The notes: generated by a model from the letters alone, not told the origin. A stretch of 64,000 nucleotides of DNA from Nocardioides sp. dk884 (GCF_009557055.1 NZ_CP045649.1:62001-126000); one strand, 5' to 3'; counted from the stretch's first letter, positions 48,357-56,879 are shown. Numbers and translations: made by a program.

Positions 48357-48391
48357 GCAATTGCTGAGTTCCGCGCACCCCGCGCCGACCC

Positions 48392-49411
48392 TCACAGTCC
48401 CGGGTTGTCGCACTCGGGGCAGGCGCCGGCTGCCTGACGTCCCATCCGGTAGCCGAGCTGGAAGCGGGTCTGGGCGTCGTGCTCGTCCTTGAGGTCGGCG
48501 ACGTAGCCGGCGTACGTGCGCGGGCTGACGCCGAGCCGCTTGGCGCTGACGGCGTCGGGATGACCGGCGATCAGCATCCGGATGGTCATCGCGCGCTGCT
48601 CGGTGGCGATGTCGGCCAGCGTCGTGGACTCGGAGTTGCCGAAGGTGCGACCCCGCTCCCAGGTGCGCTCGAAGATGTCGACGAGGTAGGCCACCACCGA
48701 GGGCTCGCGCACCACGACCGCGGTGGAGAGGTCCTCGCCGGCCGGGATGACCGCGACCCGGCGGTCGCACACGATCATTCGGTTGAAGAACTCATCGAGG
48801 GTGCGCACCTCGGCCCCGCGCTGGGTCACCGCGTCGACGTACTGACGAGTGACGGCGCTGCGCCGCGCGCTGTGCTGGTACAGCGTGCGCATCCGGGCGC
48901 CGCGCTCGAGCATCGCGGTGTCGCGCAGCGCGGCGGCGGCCAGCGCCTGCGGGTCGCGGCCGGCCTGCGGCTGGGCGGTGAGCATCTCCTGCTCGCACTC
49001 GCTCACCAGCTCGGTCAGGAACACCCCGATCGCGCCCTCGTGCAGATAGGTGAACGGGCCGCGCTCCGGACTCGAGGGGGCGCGTCGCCAGGTCTGGCTC
49101 AGCGCCGCGAAGGTGCGCGACCACTCGGCGGACTCCTGGAGGAGCCGTGCGCCCTCCTGGCTGAGCGGGGAGACCACGCGGGCGTGGCCGGCGGCCGGGT
49201 CCTGCGGGACCCACCGCGCGTCGCCCTCGTCGAGACTGTCCAGGCGCAGCAGGCCCAGGTCGACCAGCAGGTCGAACTCGGCGCGGTGTGCGCCCGCGGG
49301 TGTGATGCGGGGGTCATCGACCGGGATCCCCCCGCGCGCGAGCGCCGCGTCGTACAGCTGGGCGGCGGCGTCCTCGAGCAGTGCGCGCTGCTGCGGACCG
49401 AAGCTGGTCAA
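48392..49411 (-). CDS. LuxR-type helix-turn-helix transcriptional regulator
   Basis: A 339-residue regulator. The C-terminus holds a LuxR-like helix-turn-helix: MTIRMLIAGHPDAVSAKRLG then VSPRTYAGYVADLKDEHDA, ending QLGYRMGRQAAGACPECDNP. The middle part (MRTLYQHSARRSAVTRQYVD and TLDEFFNRMIVCDRRVAVIP) is the phospholipase-D-like, TrmB-related sensor region of a large actinobacterial regulator group. The N-terminal winged-helix-like section is weaker. The ligand is unknown. An unusual CPEC motif is close to the end. Confidence 0.8.
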   Translation of the reverse strand: MTSFGPQQRALLEDAAAQLYDAALARGGIPVDDPRITPAGAHRAEFDLLVDLGLLRLDSLDEGDARWVPQDPAAGHARVVSPLSQEGARLLQESAEWSRTFAALSQTWRRAPSSPERGPFTYLHEGAIGVFLTELVSECEQEMLTAQPQAGRDPQALAAAALRDTAMLERGARMRTLYQHSARRSAVTRQYVDAVTQRGAEVRTLDEFFNRMIVCDRRVAVIPAGEDLSTAVVVREPSVVAYLVDIFERTWERGRTFGNSESTTLADIATEQRAMTIRMLIAGHPDAVSAKRLGVSPRTYAGYVADLKDEHDAQTRFQLGYRMGRQAAGACPECDNPGL

Positions 49412-49545
49412 TCGGTTCCCTCCCGGCAGGTTCCTTGCGGCTCCATACCCCCCGTGGTCATCGTCGCACAGCGACGCGGATGCCCGATTTCGTCCTCGCC
49501 GAGACCGTCGGCTATTGTCTTCTTGTCGCTCGGCAACGAGGACGG

Positions 49546-49618
49546 GCGCCTGTAGCTCAACGGATAGAGCATCTGACTACGGATCAGAAGGTTTGGGGTT
49601 CGAATCCCTACAGGCGCA
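49546..49618 (+). tRNA. tRNA-Arg(ACG), integration site
   Basis: Acceptor GCGCCTG with CAGGCGC, D arm GCTCAACGGATAGAGC, anticodon arm CTGAC-TACGGA-TCAG with anticodon ACG, T arm GGGGT-TCGAATC-CCTAC. CCA is not encoded. An excisionase and integrase follow directly, so its 3' end is the likely attachment site. Confidence 0.96.
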
Positions 49619-49658
49619 CAGATCGGATCCACCGCATGACCTGCGCAAACAGGTTGAG

Positions 49659-49689
49659 AGGCCCGTCTCCCGGACAGGGACGCGGGCCT
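49659..49689 (+). terminator. Hairpin after tRNA-Arg
   Basis: AGGCCCG (49,659-49,665) pairs with CGGGCCT (49,683-49,689), 40 bases beyond the tRNA gene and before the excisionase gene. Confidence 0.5.
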
Positions 49690-49833
49690 TCTGCGTCTCA
49701 GAAACTGGCTCAAAAACTCTCCGCCGGCCGCGCGGCGCGCCCCGACGGCTCGGGTCGCGTCCCCCCGCCGCGTCCCCCCGCGTCCCCCCGGCCTGGTGAT
49801 CGCCGGGGACCGGTCGCCGCACCTGGGTGGCCC

Positions 49834-50070
49834 ATGGAGACCAACACCCACCCCCGCCCCCTGACCACGACCGCGGCCGACACGCTGCTGCTCACCCTCG
49901 ACGAGGCCGCCCGCCAGCTGTGCTGCGCCCGGCGTAGTGTCGAGCGCCACGTCGCCAACCACCGGCTGCGTGTCGTCCACCTCGGGCGCTCCGTGCGCGT
50001 GGAGCGCCGCGAGCTCGAGCGGTTCATCGTCCAGATGCGAGACCAGGACGCAGAGGTCCGCGATGAGTAG
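49834..50070 (+). CDS. Excisionase-family DNA-binding protein
   Basis: A 78-residue winged-helix protein: LLTLDEAARQLCCARRSVER, HVANHRLRVVHLGRSVRVER, RELERFIVQ. This is the MerR/Xis-like helix-turn-helix_17 pattern of actinobacterial integrative elements. It would steer the integrase toward excision. It overlaps the integrase start by eight bases. Confidence 0.85.
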   Translation: METNTHPRPLTTTAADTLLLTLDEAARQLCCARRSVERHVANHRLRVVHLGRSVRVERRELERFIVQMRDQDAEVRDE

Positions 50071-51307
50071 GCCACGCAAGCCCGCCGAGCAGACCACCTC
50101 CACGCTCTACCGCGGCGCCGACGGGCACTGGCACGCCCGCGTGACGATGGGCCGGCGCCCCGACGGCGGCACCGCGCGCAAGCACGTGCAGCGCGCGACG
50201 AAGGCCGAGCTGCGCGAGGCGGTCCGCGACCTCGAGCGTCGCCGCGACGCCGGCACCTACGTGTGGACCCGGGACGACGTCACGCTGGGTCAGTGGCTCG
50301 AGCACTGGCTGGAGTCCGTGCTGCCGATGACGGCGCGGTGGAAGACGCTGTCGACCTACCGCAGCCAGATGCGCGTCCACGTCATCCCCGCCCTCGGCCA
50401 GTGGCGACTCAGCGAGCTGCGCCCCGAGCACCTCGAGGAGCACTACCGGCGGATGCAGACCGAGGGCCACTCGACGCACGTCATCCGCGCGGTCCACCGC
50501 GTCCTGCGTTCCGCGCTGAACGAGGCGGTACGCCGCCGCCGGCTCGCCCTCAACCCGGCCCTGGTCGCGCGGCCGCCACGCGCCGAGGACGTCGAGGTCG
50601 AGCCACTCTCGGTCGAGGAGAGCCGCCGGGTCCTGGTCGCGGCCCGGTTCACGCTGCACCCAGCTCGCTGGTCGATCGCCCTCTCCCTCGGCCTGCGCCA
50701 GGGCGAGGCACTCGGACTCCTCTGGTCCGACGTCGACCTCGACGACGGCGTCCTCCGGGTCCGCCGGTCGGTCCAGCGCCACACCTGGGCGCACGGCTGC
50801 TCGGCTGCGGACGGCACGCCCTCCTGCGGGCGAAAGCGAGGCGCGGAGTGCGACCACCGCACCGGTGGCGGCCTGCAGCTGGTCGAACCCAAGACGAAGG
50901 CGTCGAAGCGGACCATCGTGCTTCCCGATCCGCTCGTCGACGAGCTGCGGACTCATCGCGCGGCCGTGCACCGCCAACGCCTCGCCGCCGGATCCGAGTG
51001 GGACGGCACCCACGACCTCGTGTTCCCGGCCCGAAGCGGTGGGCTCATCGACCCAGCCCGCGACCACACCGAGTGGAAGGCCCTCCTCCAACGAGCCGGC
51101 GTCCGGGAGGTCCGCCTCCACGACGCCCGGCACACCGCCGCGACCCTCCTGCTCTTGCAGAACGTCGACATCCGCACCGTCATGTCCATCATGGGCTGGA
51201 CCGAGATGGCCACCGCCCAGCGCTACACCCACGCCGTCGACGAGCTACGACGCCGCGCCGCGCGACAGATGGGCGCGCTCCTCTGGGACGAACAGGTCGG
51301 AACGTGA
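50063..51307 (+). CDS. Tyrosine-family site-specific integrase
   Basis: A 414-residue phage-type integrase. An N-terminal AP2-like arm-binding part (STLYRGADGHWHARVTMGRR) is followed by a SAM-like core-binding domain, then the catalytic domain with R212 (LSLGLRQGEALGL), HDARHTAA (H353, R356) and the nucleophile Y388 (ATAQRYTHA). An inserted Cys-rich loop, GCSAADGTPSCGRKRGAECD, is typical of actinobacterial element integrases. Placed directly after tRNA-Arg, it probably recombines at that gene. Confidence 0.95.
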   Translation: MSRPRKPAEQTTSTLYRGADGHWHARVTMGRRPDGGTARKHVQRATKAELREAVRDLERRRDAGTYVWTRDDVTLGQWLEHWLESVLPMTARWKTLSTYRSQMRVHVIPALGQWRLSELRPEHLEEHYRRMQTEGHSTHVIRAVHRVLRSALNEAVRRRRLALNPALVARPPRAEDVEVEPLSVEESRRVLVAARFTLHPARWSIALSLGLRQGEALGLLWSDVDLDDGVLRVRRSVQRHTWAHGCSAADGTPSCGRKRGAECDHRTGGGLQLVEPKTKASKRTIVLPDPLVDELRTHRAAVHRQRLAAGSEWDGTHDLVFPARSGGLIDPARDHTEWKALLQRAGVREVRLHDARHTAATLLLLQNVDIRTVMSIMGWTEMATAQRYTHAVDELRRRAARQMGALLWDEQVGT

Positions 51308-51372
51308 ACCTGGCCGCAATCTCCGGCGGAGCGATCGATCGAGGCAAGGGGCAATCCGGCTCCCCTCTGTTG

Positions 51373-52572
51373 TCAACCGGTGCTGGCGAGGGTTCCGACC
51401 GGTTGGCTCTTCCGCGTGCCGGGTGGTGCGGCGTAGCGTCGGGTCTGCGGGTCCGGGAGTGGCTGATCCGAAGTGTCGATGTGCGGGGGTAGGTCGACCG
51501 CGCTGGATTCTTGAGACGCCCCGCAGTGCCCTCCCGGGTCCGCGCCTTCGGCTCGGACAGCGTCGGTGACGAGCTGCTTGTAGATGGCATCTGAGATGCG
51601 TCGCTTGAGGCAGCGGAGTGCTTCTTGGGGCTTCTTGCCGTCGGCGCGTTTGCGCCGGTAGTAGGCGCGGCCTTCGGTGTCGAGCCGGAGTTGGGTGACC
51701 GCGGCGATGTGGATCATGTGGTTGACCCGGCGGTTCCCGGCGCGGGAGAGACGGTGCCGGTTCTGCTCACCAGACGAGGCGTCCAGCGGCGCGGTACCGG
51801 TCCAGGACGCGAACCGATTGCGGTCAGCGAACCTGGCGACGTCTCCGACATCGGCGAGGATCCTGGCGGCCACCACAGCACCGACACCGTGGATGTCCAT
51901 CAGCCGTGATTCCCGCGCCAGGACCATCGCCTTCAACTCGGCAGTGGCCTTCTTGATCTTCGCCTCGACCGCGATCAACTCGGCCAGCTCTTCGGCAGCG
52001 ATGCGGCGACGGGTCTTCCCGGCGATGTCGCGCGGGCGAACGGTGGCCAGCATCGCCTTGGCCTGACCAGTGGTGATGTCGCGTTTGGCCTGGCCAGGCA
52101 GGAGTTCTGCGAGTAGCGCCTGGAGTCGGCACACGGTCTGAACACGACGCCGGGTGAGGGCTTCGCGGCGATCGGCCAGCATCCGCATCGCCTCGAGCTC
52201 GCCGTCGACCTTGAGCACCCGCAGGTTCGTCGTGCGCACGGCTACGACCGCGACCGCGTGTGCGTCGTGGGCGTCGGTCTTGCGGTTGTGGCCGGTGTCG
52301 AAGAGCCGGACACGGACAGCAAGCTTCGCGGGCACGTCGACGACATGTTCGCCGGCTTCGAGGAGACGCTGGGCAAGTGGACGACCCGCGCCGTTGGCGC
52401 CTTCGACCGCCCACAGGCGCTTCGGCCACGTCTTGGCGTAGGCACGCATGGCGGCGTAGCCAGCCTGGTCGGTGCTGAAGCGACCGGATCCGAGGAGATG
52501 CTCGTGCTGGTCGACGACCTCGATCGTCGCGGACAGCTTGTGGGGATCGACCCCGATAACGACATGGTCCAT
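51373..52572 (-). CDS. IS110-family transposase
   Basis: A 399-residue DEDD recombinase. The N-terminal RuvC-like part has VVIGVDPHKLSATIEVVD, LWAVEGANGAGRPLAQRL and FDTGHNRKTDAHDAHAVAVV. The C-terminal Transposase_20 part has IHGVGAVVAARILADVGDVA and SRAGNRRVNHMIH with the conserved serine region. Frame intact. IS110 enzymes are guided by a bridge RNA; a folded segment upstream of the start fits that role. Confidence 0.93.
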   Translation of the reverse strand: MDHVVIGVDPHKLSATIEVVDQHEHLLGSGRFSTDQAGYAAMRAYAKTWPKRLWAVEGANGAGRPLAQRLLEAGEHVVDVPAKLAVRVRLFDTGHNRKTDAHDAHAVAVVAVRTTNLRVLKVDGELEAMRMLADRREALTRRRVQTVCRLQALLAELLPGQAKRDITTGQAKAMLATVRPRDIAGKTRRRIAAEELAELIAVEAKIKKATAELKAMVLARESRLMDIHGVGAVVAARILADVGDVARFADRNRFASWTGTAPLDASSGEQNRHRLSRAGNRRVNHMIHIAAVTQLRLDTEGRAYYRRKRADGKKPQEALRCLKRRISDAIYKQLVTDAVRAEGADPGGHCGASQESSAVDLPPHIDTSDQPLPDPQTRRYAAPPGTRKSQPVGTLASTG

Positions 52573-52668
52573 GCGTTGCTCCCGCCTGTGCTCGTACCGA
52601 TGTGGACGGCGAGGTGGGCATTGCTACTACGAGCTGGGCAGTCCCCTCTTGAGCCACGCCTCGTCAGC

Positions 52669-52752
52669 GGTGCCCGGTGGGCTGCAAACCGGAATCGAGC
52701 CACACCCGCGGACGGGTGGGCAGCCCAAAAGAGAGCAAGCCCGCCGGGCACC
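52669..52752 (-). ncRNA. Candidate IS110 bridge RNA (structured core)
   Basis: Upstream of the transposase start, in the place where IS110-group elements encode their guide RNA, three nested stems are visible: GGTGCCCGG (52,669-52,677) with CCGGGCACC (52,744-52,752), GGGCTGC (52,679-52,685) with GCAGCCC (52,720-52,726), and CACCCG (52,703-52,708) with CGGGTG (52,713-52,718). The internal loops could hold the target- and donor-recognising segments. The full RNA is probably about 200 bases, within 52,580-52,800. Confidence 0.5.
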
Positions 52753-53061
52753 TGGACCGAGTCTGGCCGGACGCCGGTCCTACGGGAATCCTCTAGTAGC
52801 CCAGATAGACGCACATGGTCGCGCTACGGCGTCGCTGGACCGTTCTCCGTGGCGTGGTTCACGGCCAACAGTGGCTCCTGCGCTGCTGTCGTAGTGGATG
52901 ACTACGTTGCCGGCGCGGACATCACCGACGACCGCGATCAGGGGTGTTGATGCCGCCGCGTGCGCCAAGCGGTGCCTCGACATCGGCCCCGATGTCGTCG
53001 CGACGCGTGATCCCCTGAACGCGTCCTTGTCGCTCTGAGGACCACCGGAAGTCAGGCCGTG
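52753..53061. other. Gap between IS110 and the first cargo gene
   Basis: Contains the presumed IS110 left end and a forward open stretch to about 52,950 reading RYGVAGPFSVAWFTANSG, which may be the remains of a gene cut by the insertion. No start or domain can be assigned. Confidence 0.35.
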
Positions 53062-54228
53062 TCAACCTCTCGCTGGGAGACCAAGATCTTCTCGGATCTG
53101 CTTGTCGTACAGGCCTCCTGCCGTCGCCCATTGATAGGTGATGGCCTGGATCGCTTCATAGAACTCCGACAGGTCCCACCCCATCCCGGAGTTCATGCGG
53201 GTGCTGAGCTCCGCTAGGACAAACAGGCTCGGCAGGGTGTGCCAGGCGACAGCTTCAGTGCGTTGCCAAGGCTTGAGCTTGTGTGGGAGGACGTGCTCGT
53301 CAGGCAACAGGGAGCCCGTGGCGGCTCGAGAGTGAGCGACCGCGGAAAGGGAGCGCCACATGGACCGCCCTAGATCCGGCAGTAGCTCATCGAGCAGCCG
53401 TGCGGTGGAGTCACGCTGAGAGCGCCCTTCCGCCAGGATCACCGGGGCGAGATACTTCCGTGCTGGCTGGGTCACCTTCATGCCCAACAGCGTCGCGAAC
53501 GCCATGAGTTCTTGAATCTCTAGCTCATCCTCACCCTCATGACCATCAACAGGCCCGCCCATGAGCGATTCGGTCAAGTCCTGAAAGTGCAGGTTGAGCG
53601 TCCGCCGAAGTCGCTCTTCCCTCGTGACCGTCTCGTCTACGAGGTAGCAGCCCATAGCTGCGGCTTCCAGTGCGGACCGTGCCAGCGTGATCGGTGCTCG
53701 GAGATGGTCGGCACTGCTGACAAGCGTCCCGATTGCTGAGAGGTTGTCGATCACCGTATTCAGACAACGCTTGAGGTGGTCGACCCGCCACGAACTCGGG
53801 TTGCGGGTCGGGTTGGTACCGAGCCATTGCAGACTGACCGGCTTCTGAGCGGCGCAAAACTCCAGCACGTAGGGCTGAAGCCAGTCGTAGTCTGCTTCGC
53901 AGGTGCTGCCTGCCAACGGATACCACTCGTAGGTCTGCTCGGGTTCCTCGCTTCGCGCTTCGGCAGCCTCAACTCGGTAGGCGTCGAGAAACTCGTAGAA
54001 CAGCCCGATGAGGGTCTTCATCGAATCCGCTAGCTCGGGCGCACTTGGGCGTGCAGCGACCACCTGGGCGTGGTCCGCCCCGCTCCTCGCCAGGTCGTCT
54101 AGAAACTTCCTTGCGTCGAACTCTGCCTCGTCTTCCACGAGGTTGACGCTAACTGCCGACGCCGACAAAACCTGCTGGCCGTGTGACCCACAGACCGAGC
54201 CACCACGCACCTGGGACGTGGTCTCCAC
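53062..54228 (-). CDS. Unrecognised helical protein of the island
   Basis: A protein of up to 388 residues that I do not recognise. It is mostly alpha-helical, acidic, without membrane segments. Notable stretches: YEWYPLAGSTCEADYDWLQP, WRVDHLKRCLNTVIDNLSAI and ARSALEAAAMGCYLVDETVT, then AVAHSRAATGSL near residue 300. The SALEAAAMGCYL and AVAHS features recall HEPN-like or abortive-infection-type helical proteins, but this is weak. The start is uncertain: GTG 54,228 is the furthest, and later starts near residue 20-30 are plausible. Lower GC than the chromosome. Confidence 0.55.
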   Translation of the reverse strand: METTSQVRGGSVCGSHGQQVLSASAVSVNLVEDEAEFDARKFLDDLARSGADHAQVVAARPSAPELADSMKTLIGLFYEFLDAYRVEAAEARSEEPEQTYEWYPLAGSTCEADYDWLQPYVLEFCAAQKPVSLQWLGTNPTRNPSSWRVDHLKRCLNTVIDNLSAIGTLVSSADHLRAPITLARSALEAAAMGCYLVDETVTREERLRRTLNLHFQDLTESLMGGPVDGHEGEDELEIQELMAFATLLGMKVTQPARKYLAPVILAEGRSQRDSTARLLDELLPDLGRSMWRSLSAVAHSRAATGSLLPDEHVLPHKLKPWQRTEAVAWHTLPSLFVLAELSTRMNSGMGWDLSEFYEAIQAITYQWATAGGLYDKQIREDLGLPARG

Positions 54229-54555
54229 ACCGCCGACAGCCCCGGAACCGCGAGAACTGTTCCGCCCGCGGAGCAGGTCGGGGGGCGCCTGAAGGGTGGT
54301 GCGCCGCCAGCGCGGACCTTCGTCGATCTATGTGCGCGTTTAGGCCGAAACGAAGCCGGCGGTCGTGGTGTCGAGCCAAAGGTCGCCGTCGGCGGACAGT
54401 AGCTCATCAAAAGACTCGGGCCTCGGGGCTGAAACGGTAGCTCGAACGCGCCCCTTTCCGCCGAGAGCCGAGGACATCGGCCCGGCCGAAACCCGTGCAG
54501 CGACCTTGCATCATGGCTATACTCCCCCAGTTGTCGAGAGGTGAGGGCTGGATCA
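54229..54555. other. Divergent intergenic region with a -10 box
   Basis: About 327 bases between two divergent island genes. TATACT at 54,521-54,526 is a good -10 hexamer for the rightward gene. No open frame with coding character and no strong repeat is seen. Confidence 0.4.
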
Positions 54556-55398
54556 TTGAGTACAAAGAACAACGGCGCTCGTCGCGAATCGGAACTCGGC
54601 ATCACGGCTCCGGATTTGCCGATTAATGATCTTGATCCTGTTCGGATGCGGGTGGAGTGGCTCACTTCTCATGAGGGTAAGCGGTGGCCGCGAGTCGCGG
54701 CATTGGTGGGCGGGGTAATCGCGGTAGTCGGAGCGCTTTCCGGCGTCTTGATCTGGTGGCTGCTTGAGAGTGGCGGGCTCTATCCCGACTACGACGCGAC
54801 TGACGCCGTCAAGGCCAGTCTCGCCGGTCTTGCGATCGCGTCATGTGCCGTGATTTACGCCGTGAATTTCGTGCGCCTGTCTTACCGTCGTCGATTCGAG
54901 GACAGCAAGATGCTGCTCGAATCGCGTGGAGCCCTGGACGAGGCAGAGGCGCAATTCGTCGACGACACGACCGAAACCGGCTTTCAGAGTCTCTGGTCTG
55001 TGACTCAGCGCCGACTGGACTACTACCACCAGATCGCTACAAGCCAGTCGCGCCAGAGTTTCATCTACGGGCAGGTTGCAGCTGGGCTCGGGCTCGCCAT
55101 CGTCTTGCTATGCGCAGTTCTGGCGGCCGCTGCAGACTCGACAGCCGCCAGCGTCTCGTCTGCGCTCCTGGGGGCGGCGGGGGCTGGACTTGCCGGTTAC
55201 ATCGGCGCGACCTTCATGAGGTCTCAAGACATCGCTGCTCAGCAGCTCCGTGCCTACTTTTCGCAACCTCTTGAGTTCTCACGGTTCCTCGCGGCAGAGC
55301 GTCTCTTGAGCTCGATCGATGATGCGTCCGCGCGGGAGGCGGCAACCGTCCAACTCGTCGCAGCGATAGCTGCTGGCACGAGTTCGCCGACCGACTGA
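54556..55398 (+). CDS. Four-helix membrane protein resembling TRADD-N-associated TM domain proteins
   Basis: A protein of about 280 residues with two pairs of membrane helices: RVAALVGGVIAVVGALSGVL and SLAGLAIASCAVIYAVNFVR, then GQVAAGLGLAIVLLCAVLAA and SALLGAAGAGLAGYIGATFM. Just before the second pair, RRLDYYHQIATSQSRQSFIY resembles the motif of the TRADD-N-associated two-TM domain found in predicted prokaryotic conflict systems. TTG 54,556 is chosen because GAGGTGAGGG precedes it at proper spacing; GTG 54,541 is the alternative. Likely an effector or membrane sensor; assignment is from memory of the motif only. Confidence 0.5.
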   Translation: MSTKNNGARRESELGITAPDLPINDLDPVRMRVEWLTSHEGKRWPRVAALVGGVIAVVGALSGVLIWWLLESGGLYPDYDATDAVKASLAGLAIASCAVIYAVNFVRLSYRRRFEDSKMLLESRGALDEAEAQFVDDTTETGFQSLWSVTQRRLDYYHQIATSQSRQSFIYGQVAAGLGLAIVLLCAVLAAAADSTAASVSSALLGAAGAGLAGYIGATFMRSQDIAAQQLRAYFSQPLEFSRFLAAERLLSSIDDASAREAATVQLVAAIAAGTSSPTD

Positions 55399-55467
55399 GT
55401 CATACCGCCGCGTTCGGCCGCCCAGATCACCGCGCTGAAAGGCTCGCCTCCGCCTACGCTCCCAAGC

Positions 55468-56247
55468 ATGACGCTCACGCTCGTTCTCGCAGCATCCGAC
55501 GGGTTCTTGGCACTTGCTGATGGGCTGAGGGTCAAGCCGACCGATGATCCGGACAGACCGCAGCTTGTTCGTGATGACGACATTAAGCTGCACACCGTTC
55601 CAAACAGCCCCGCCCTGGTGCTCTCCTCGGGCCGCGCGACCTATGACGCGGTGCCTGTAGCCGTGATCCTGACGGAGGTCCTTGAGTTGTTTGTGACGTC
55701 ACGCTCGAATGGAGCAGTCGATGATGTGCCGGCGGCCCTCGACCTAGAGGCCGTCGCCCGAGCGTGCGCGGAGCGACTGACCGCCGAAGACCTGGCGACG
55801 CCGAGCCAACACAGCGCGGGACTGCTGGTCGTTGGGTTCGAGTTGGGAGAGCTCGCAGCCTTCCGTGTCGACGTCCCGGCTCGGGATTTTGGTGACGGCC
55901 GCGGAATGTCCTCAGTGCGTCCAGTACCTATCGATCCGCTGGTTCCAGTGCTCGCGAACCCCGCCGAATCCGAGACCGGCGCGATGGTGCTGCTCGGCCT
56001 AGACTCCTACGCGGATTTCCTCGCTGACGACGCGGACGACGCGGTCCCAGCTAGAGACGCGGGCTACCGATTCGCTGGGATGTCCCTGGCCGAACTTCGG
56101 CCTGCTGCGATCCACCGGCTCGGCGCCTGGTTCAGTGCCAACTCAGACATGGCCGCTAGCGATGGCGTAGGAGGGTTGTGGTCGATCGCTGAAGTCCGGA
56201 GGCATGGGGCAGTTGATGTTGAACACGGCCTGAGGCCCTTCGACTAA
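55468..56247 (+). CDS. Possible stand-alone proteasome-type Ntn hydrolase
   Basis: A 259-residue protein starting MTLTLVLAASDGFLALADGL. If Met is removed, Thr becomes residue 1 and Asp of ALAD is residue 17, the spacing of Thr1 and Asp17 in proteasome beta subunits and HslV. KLHTVPNSPALVLSSGRATY then resembles the lysine strand (Lys33) and the SGxxxD segment, with an insertion of about six residues. The rest is acidic, without known domain. Probably cytoplasmic peptidase or a dead relative. It follows the membrane-protein gene by 69 bases in the same direction. Confidence 0.45.
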   Translation: MTLTLVLAASDGFLALADGLRVKPTDDPDRPQLVRDDDIKLHTVPNSPALVLSSGRATYDAVPVAVILTEVLELFVTSRSNGAVDDVPAALDLEAVARACAERLTAEDLATPSQHSAGLLVVGFELGELAAFRVDVPARDFGDGRGMSSVRPVPIDPLVPVLANPAESETGAMVLLGLDSYADFLADDADDAVPARDAGYRFAGMSLAELRPAAIHRLGAWFSANSDMAASDGVGGLWSIAEVRRHGAVDVEHGLRPFD

Positions 56248-56411
56248 CGGCCGGGCCACTGAACCCGGGCGTCGCTATGCCGCTCCAAGTTGACCGGCCG
56301 CCGCGACTCCGACGTTCTTGGGCGAGTGCGGCCTGCCGCAGGTCGTCATAACGCCCTGACAGAACCCATTCCGCCGCGCGACCGGCGCTCGAAACGGTGG
56401 CCGTCAACCCT

Positions 56412-56879
56412 TCAGGTAGGATCCAACTTCAGTAGACGCCTCGCGAGGGCTTGGAACTCGTCAACCGAGTCGACCGCTTGCTGCCGCGACGACCCAGAGG
56501 TGAAGGCCCAGGCATGCAGATGCTTCGAGGCCTCGAGAGCAGCGTCTGCGGCCTCCTTCGGCCCGATGATGAGAACCAAGTCGAGCGCACCGATAACCCG
56601 CTTCAGCGGTCCCTCGTGGCCGTGATCTCCGGGCAGCTCGCCCTGATGGTCGAAGTCATACTCGTCCGTCTCATTGATCGCCGTCTGGCACGCCGCAGCA
56701 AAACCGACGTAGGCGTCCCTTCGGCTCTCGAACCGAGCCTCATCTATCTCATGGCGTCGTTGAGACTCGTCGCGTGCAAGTTGTCTTTTCGCGGCATGGA
56801 GGTCCCGCACGAGACCTAGTCCCCCTGCGGCCAGCACGCCCGCCAATGTGCTGAGCGTTCCGATCCATTGTGGGTCCAT
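56412..56879 (-). CDS. Single-helix anchored coiled-coil protein
   Basis: A 155-residue protein: one N-terminal helix (WIGTLSTLAGVLAAGGLGLV) followed by a highly charged stretch RDLHAAKRQLARDESQRRHE and a helical body ending ALARRLLKLDPT. Similar small membrane-tethered proteins of unknown function are common on actinobacterial mobile elements. ATG 56,879 fits a start shortly before the helix. Convergent with the Ntn-like gene. Confidence 0.6.
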   Translation of the reverse strand: MDPQWIGTLSTLAGVLAAGGLGLVRDLHAAKRQLARDESQRRHEIDEARFESRRDAYVGFAAACQTAINETDEYDFDHQGELPGDHGHEGPLKRVIGALDLVLIIGPKEAADAALEASKHLHAWAFTSGSSRQQAVDSVDEFQALARRLLKLDPT

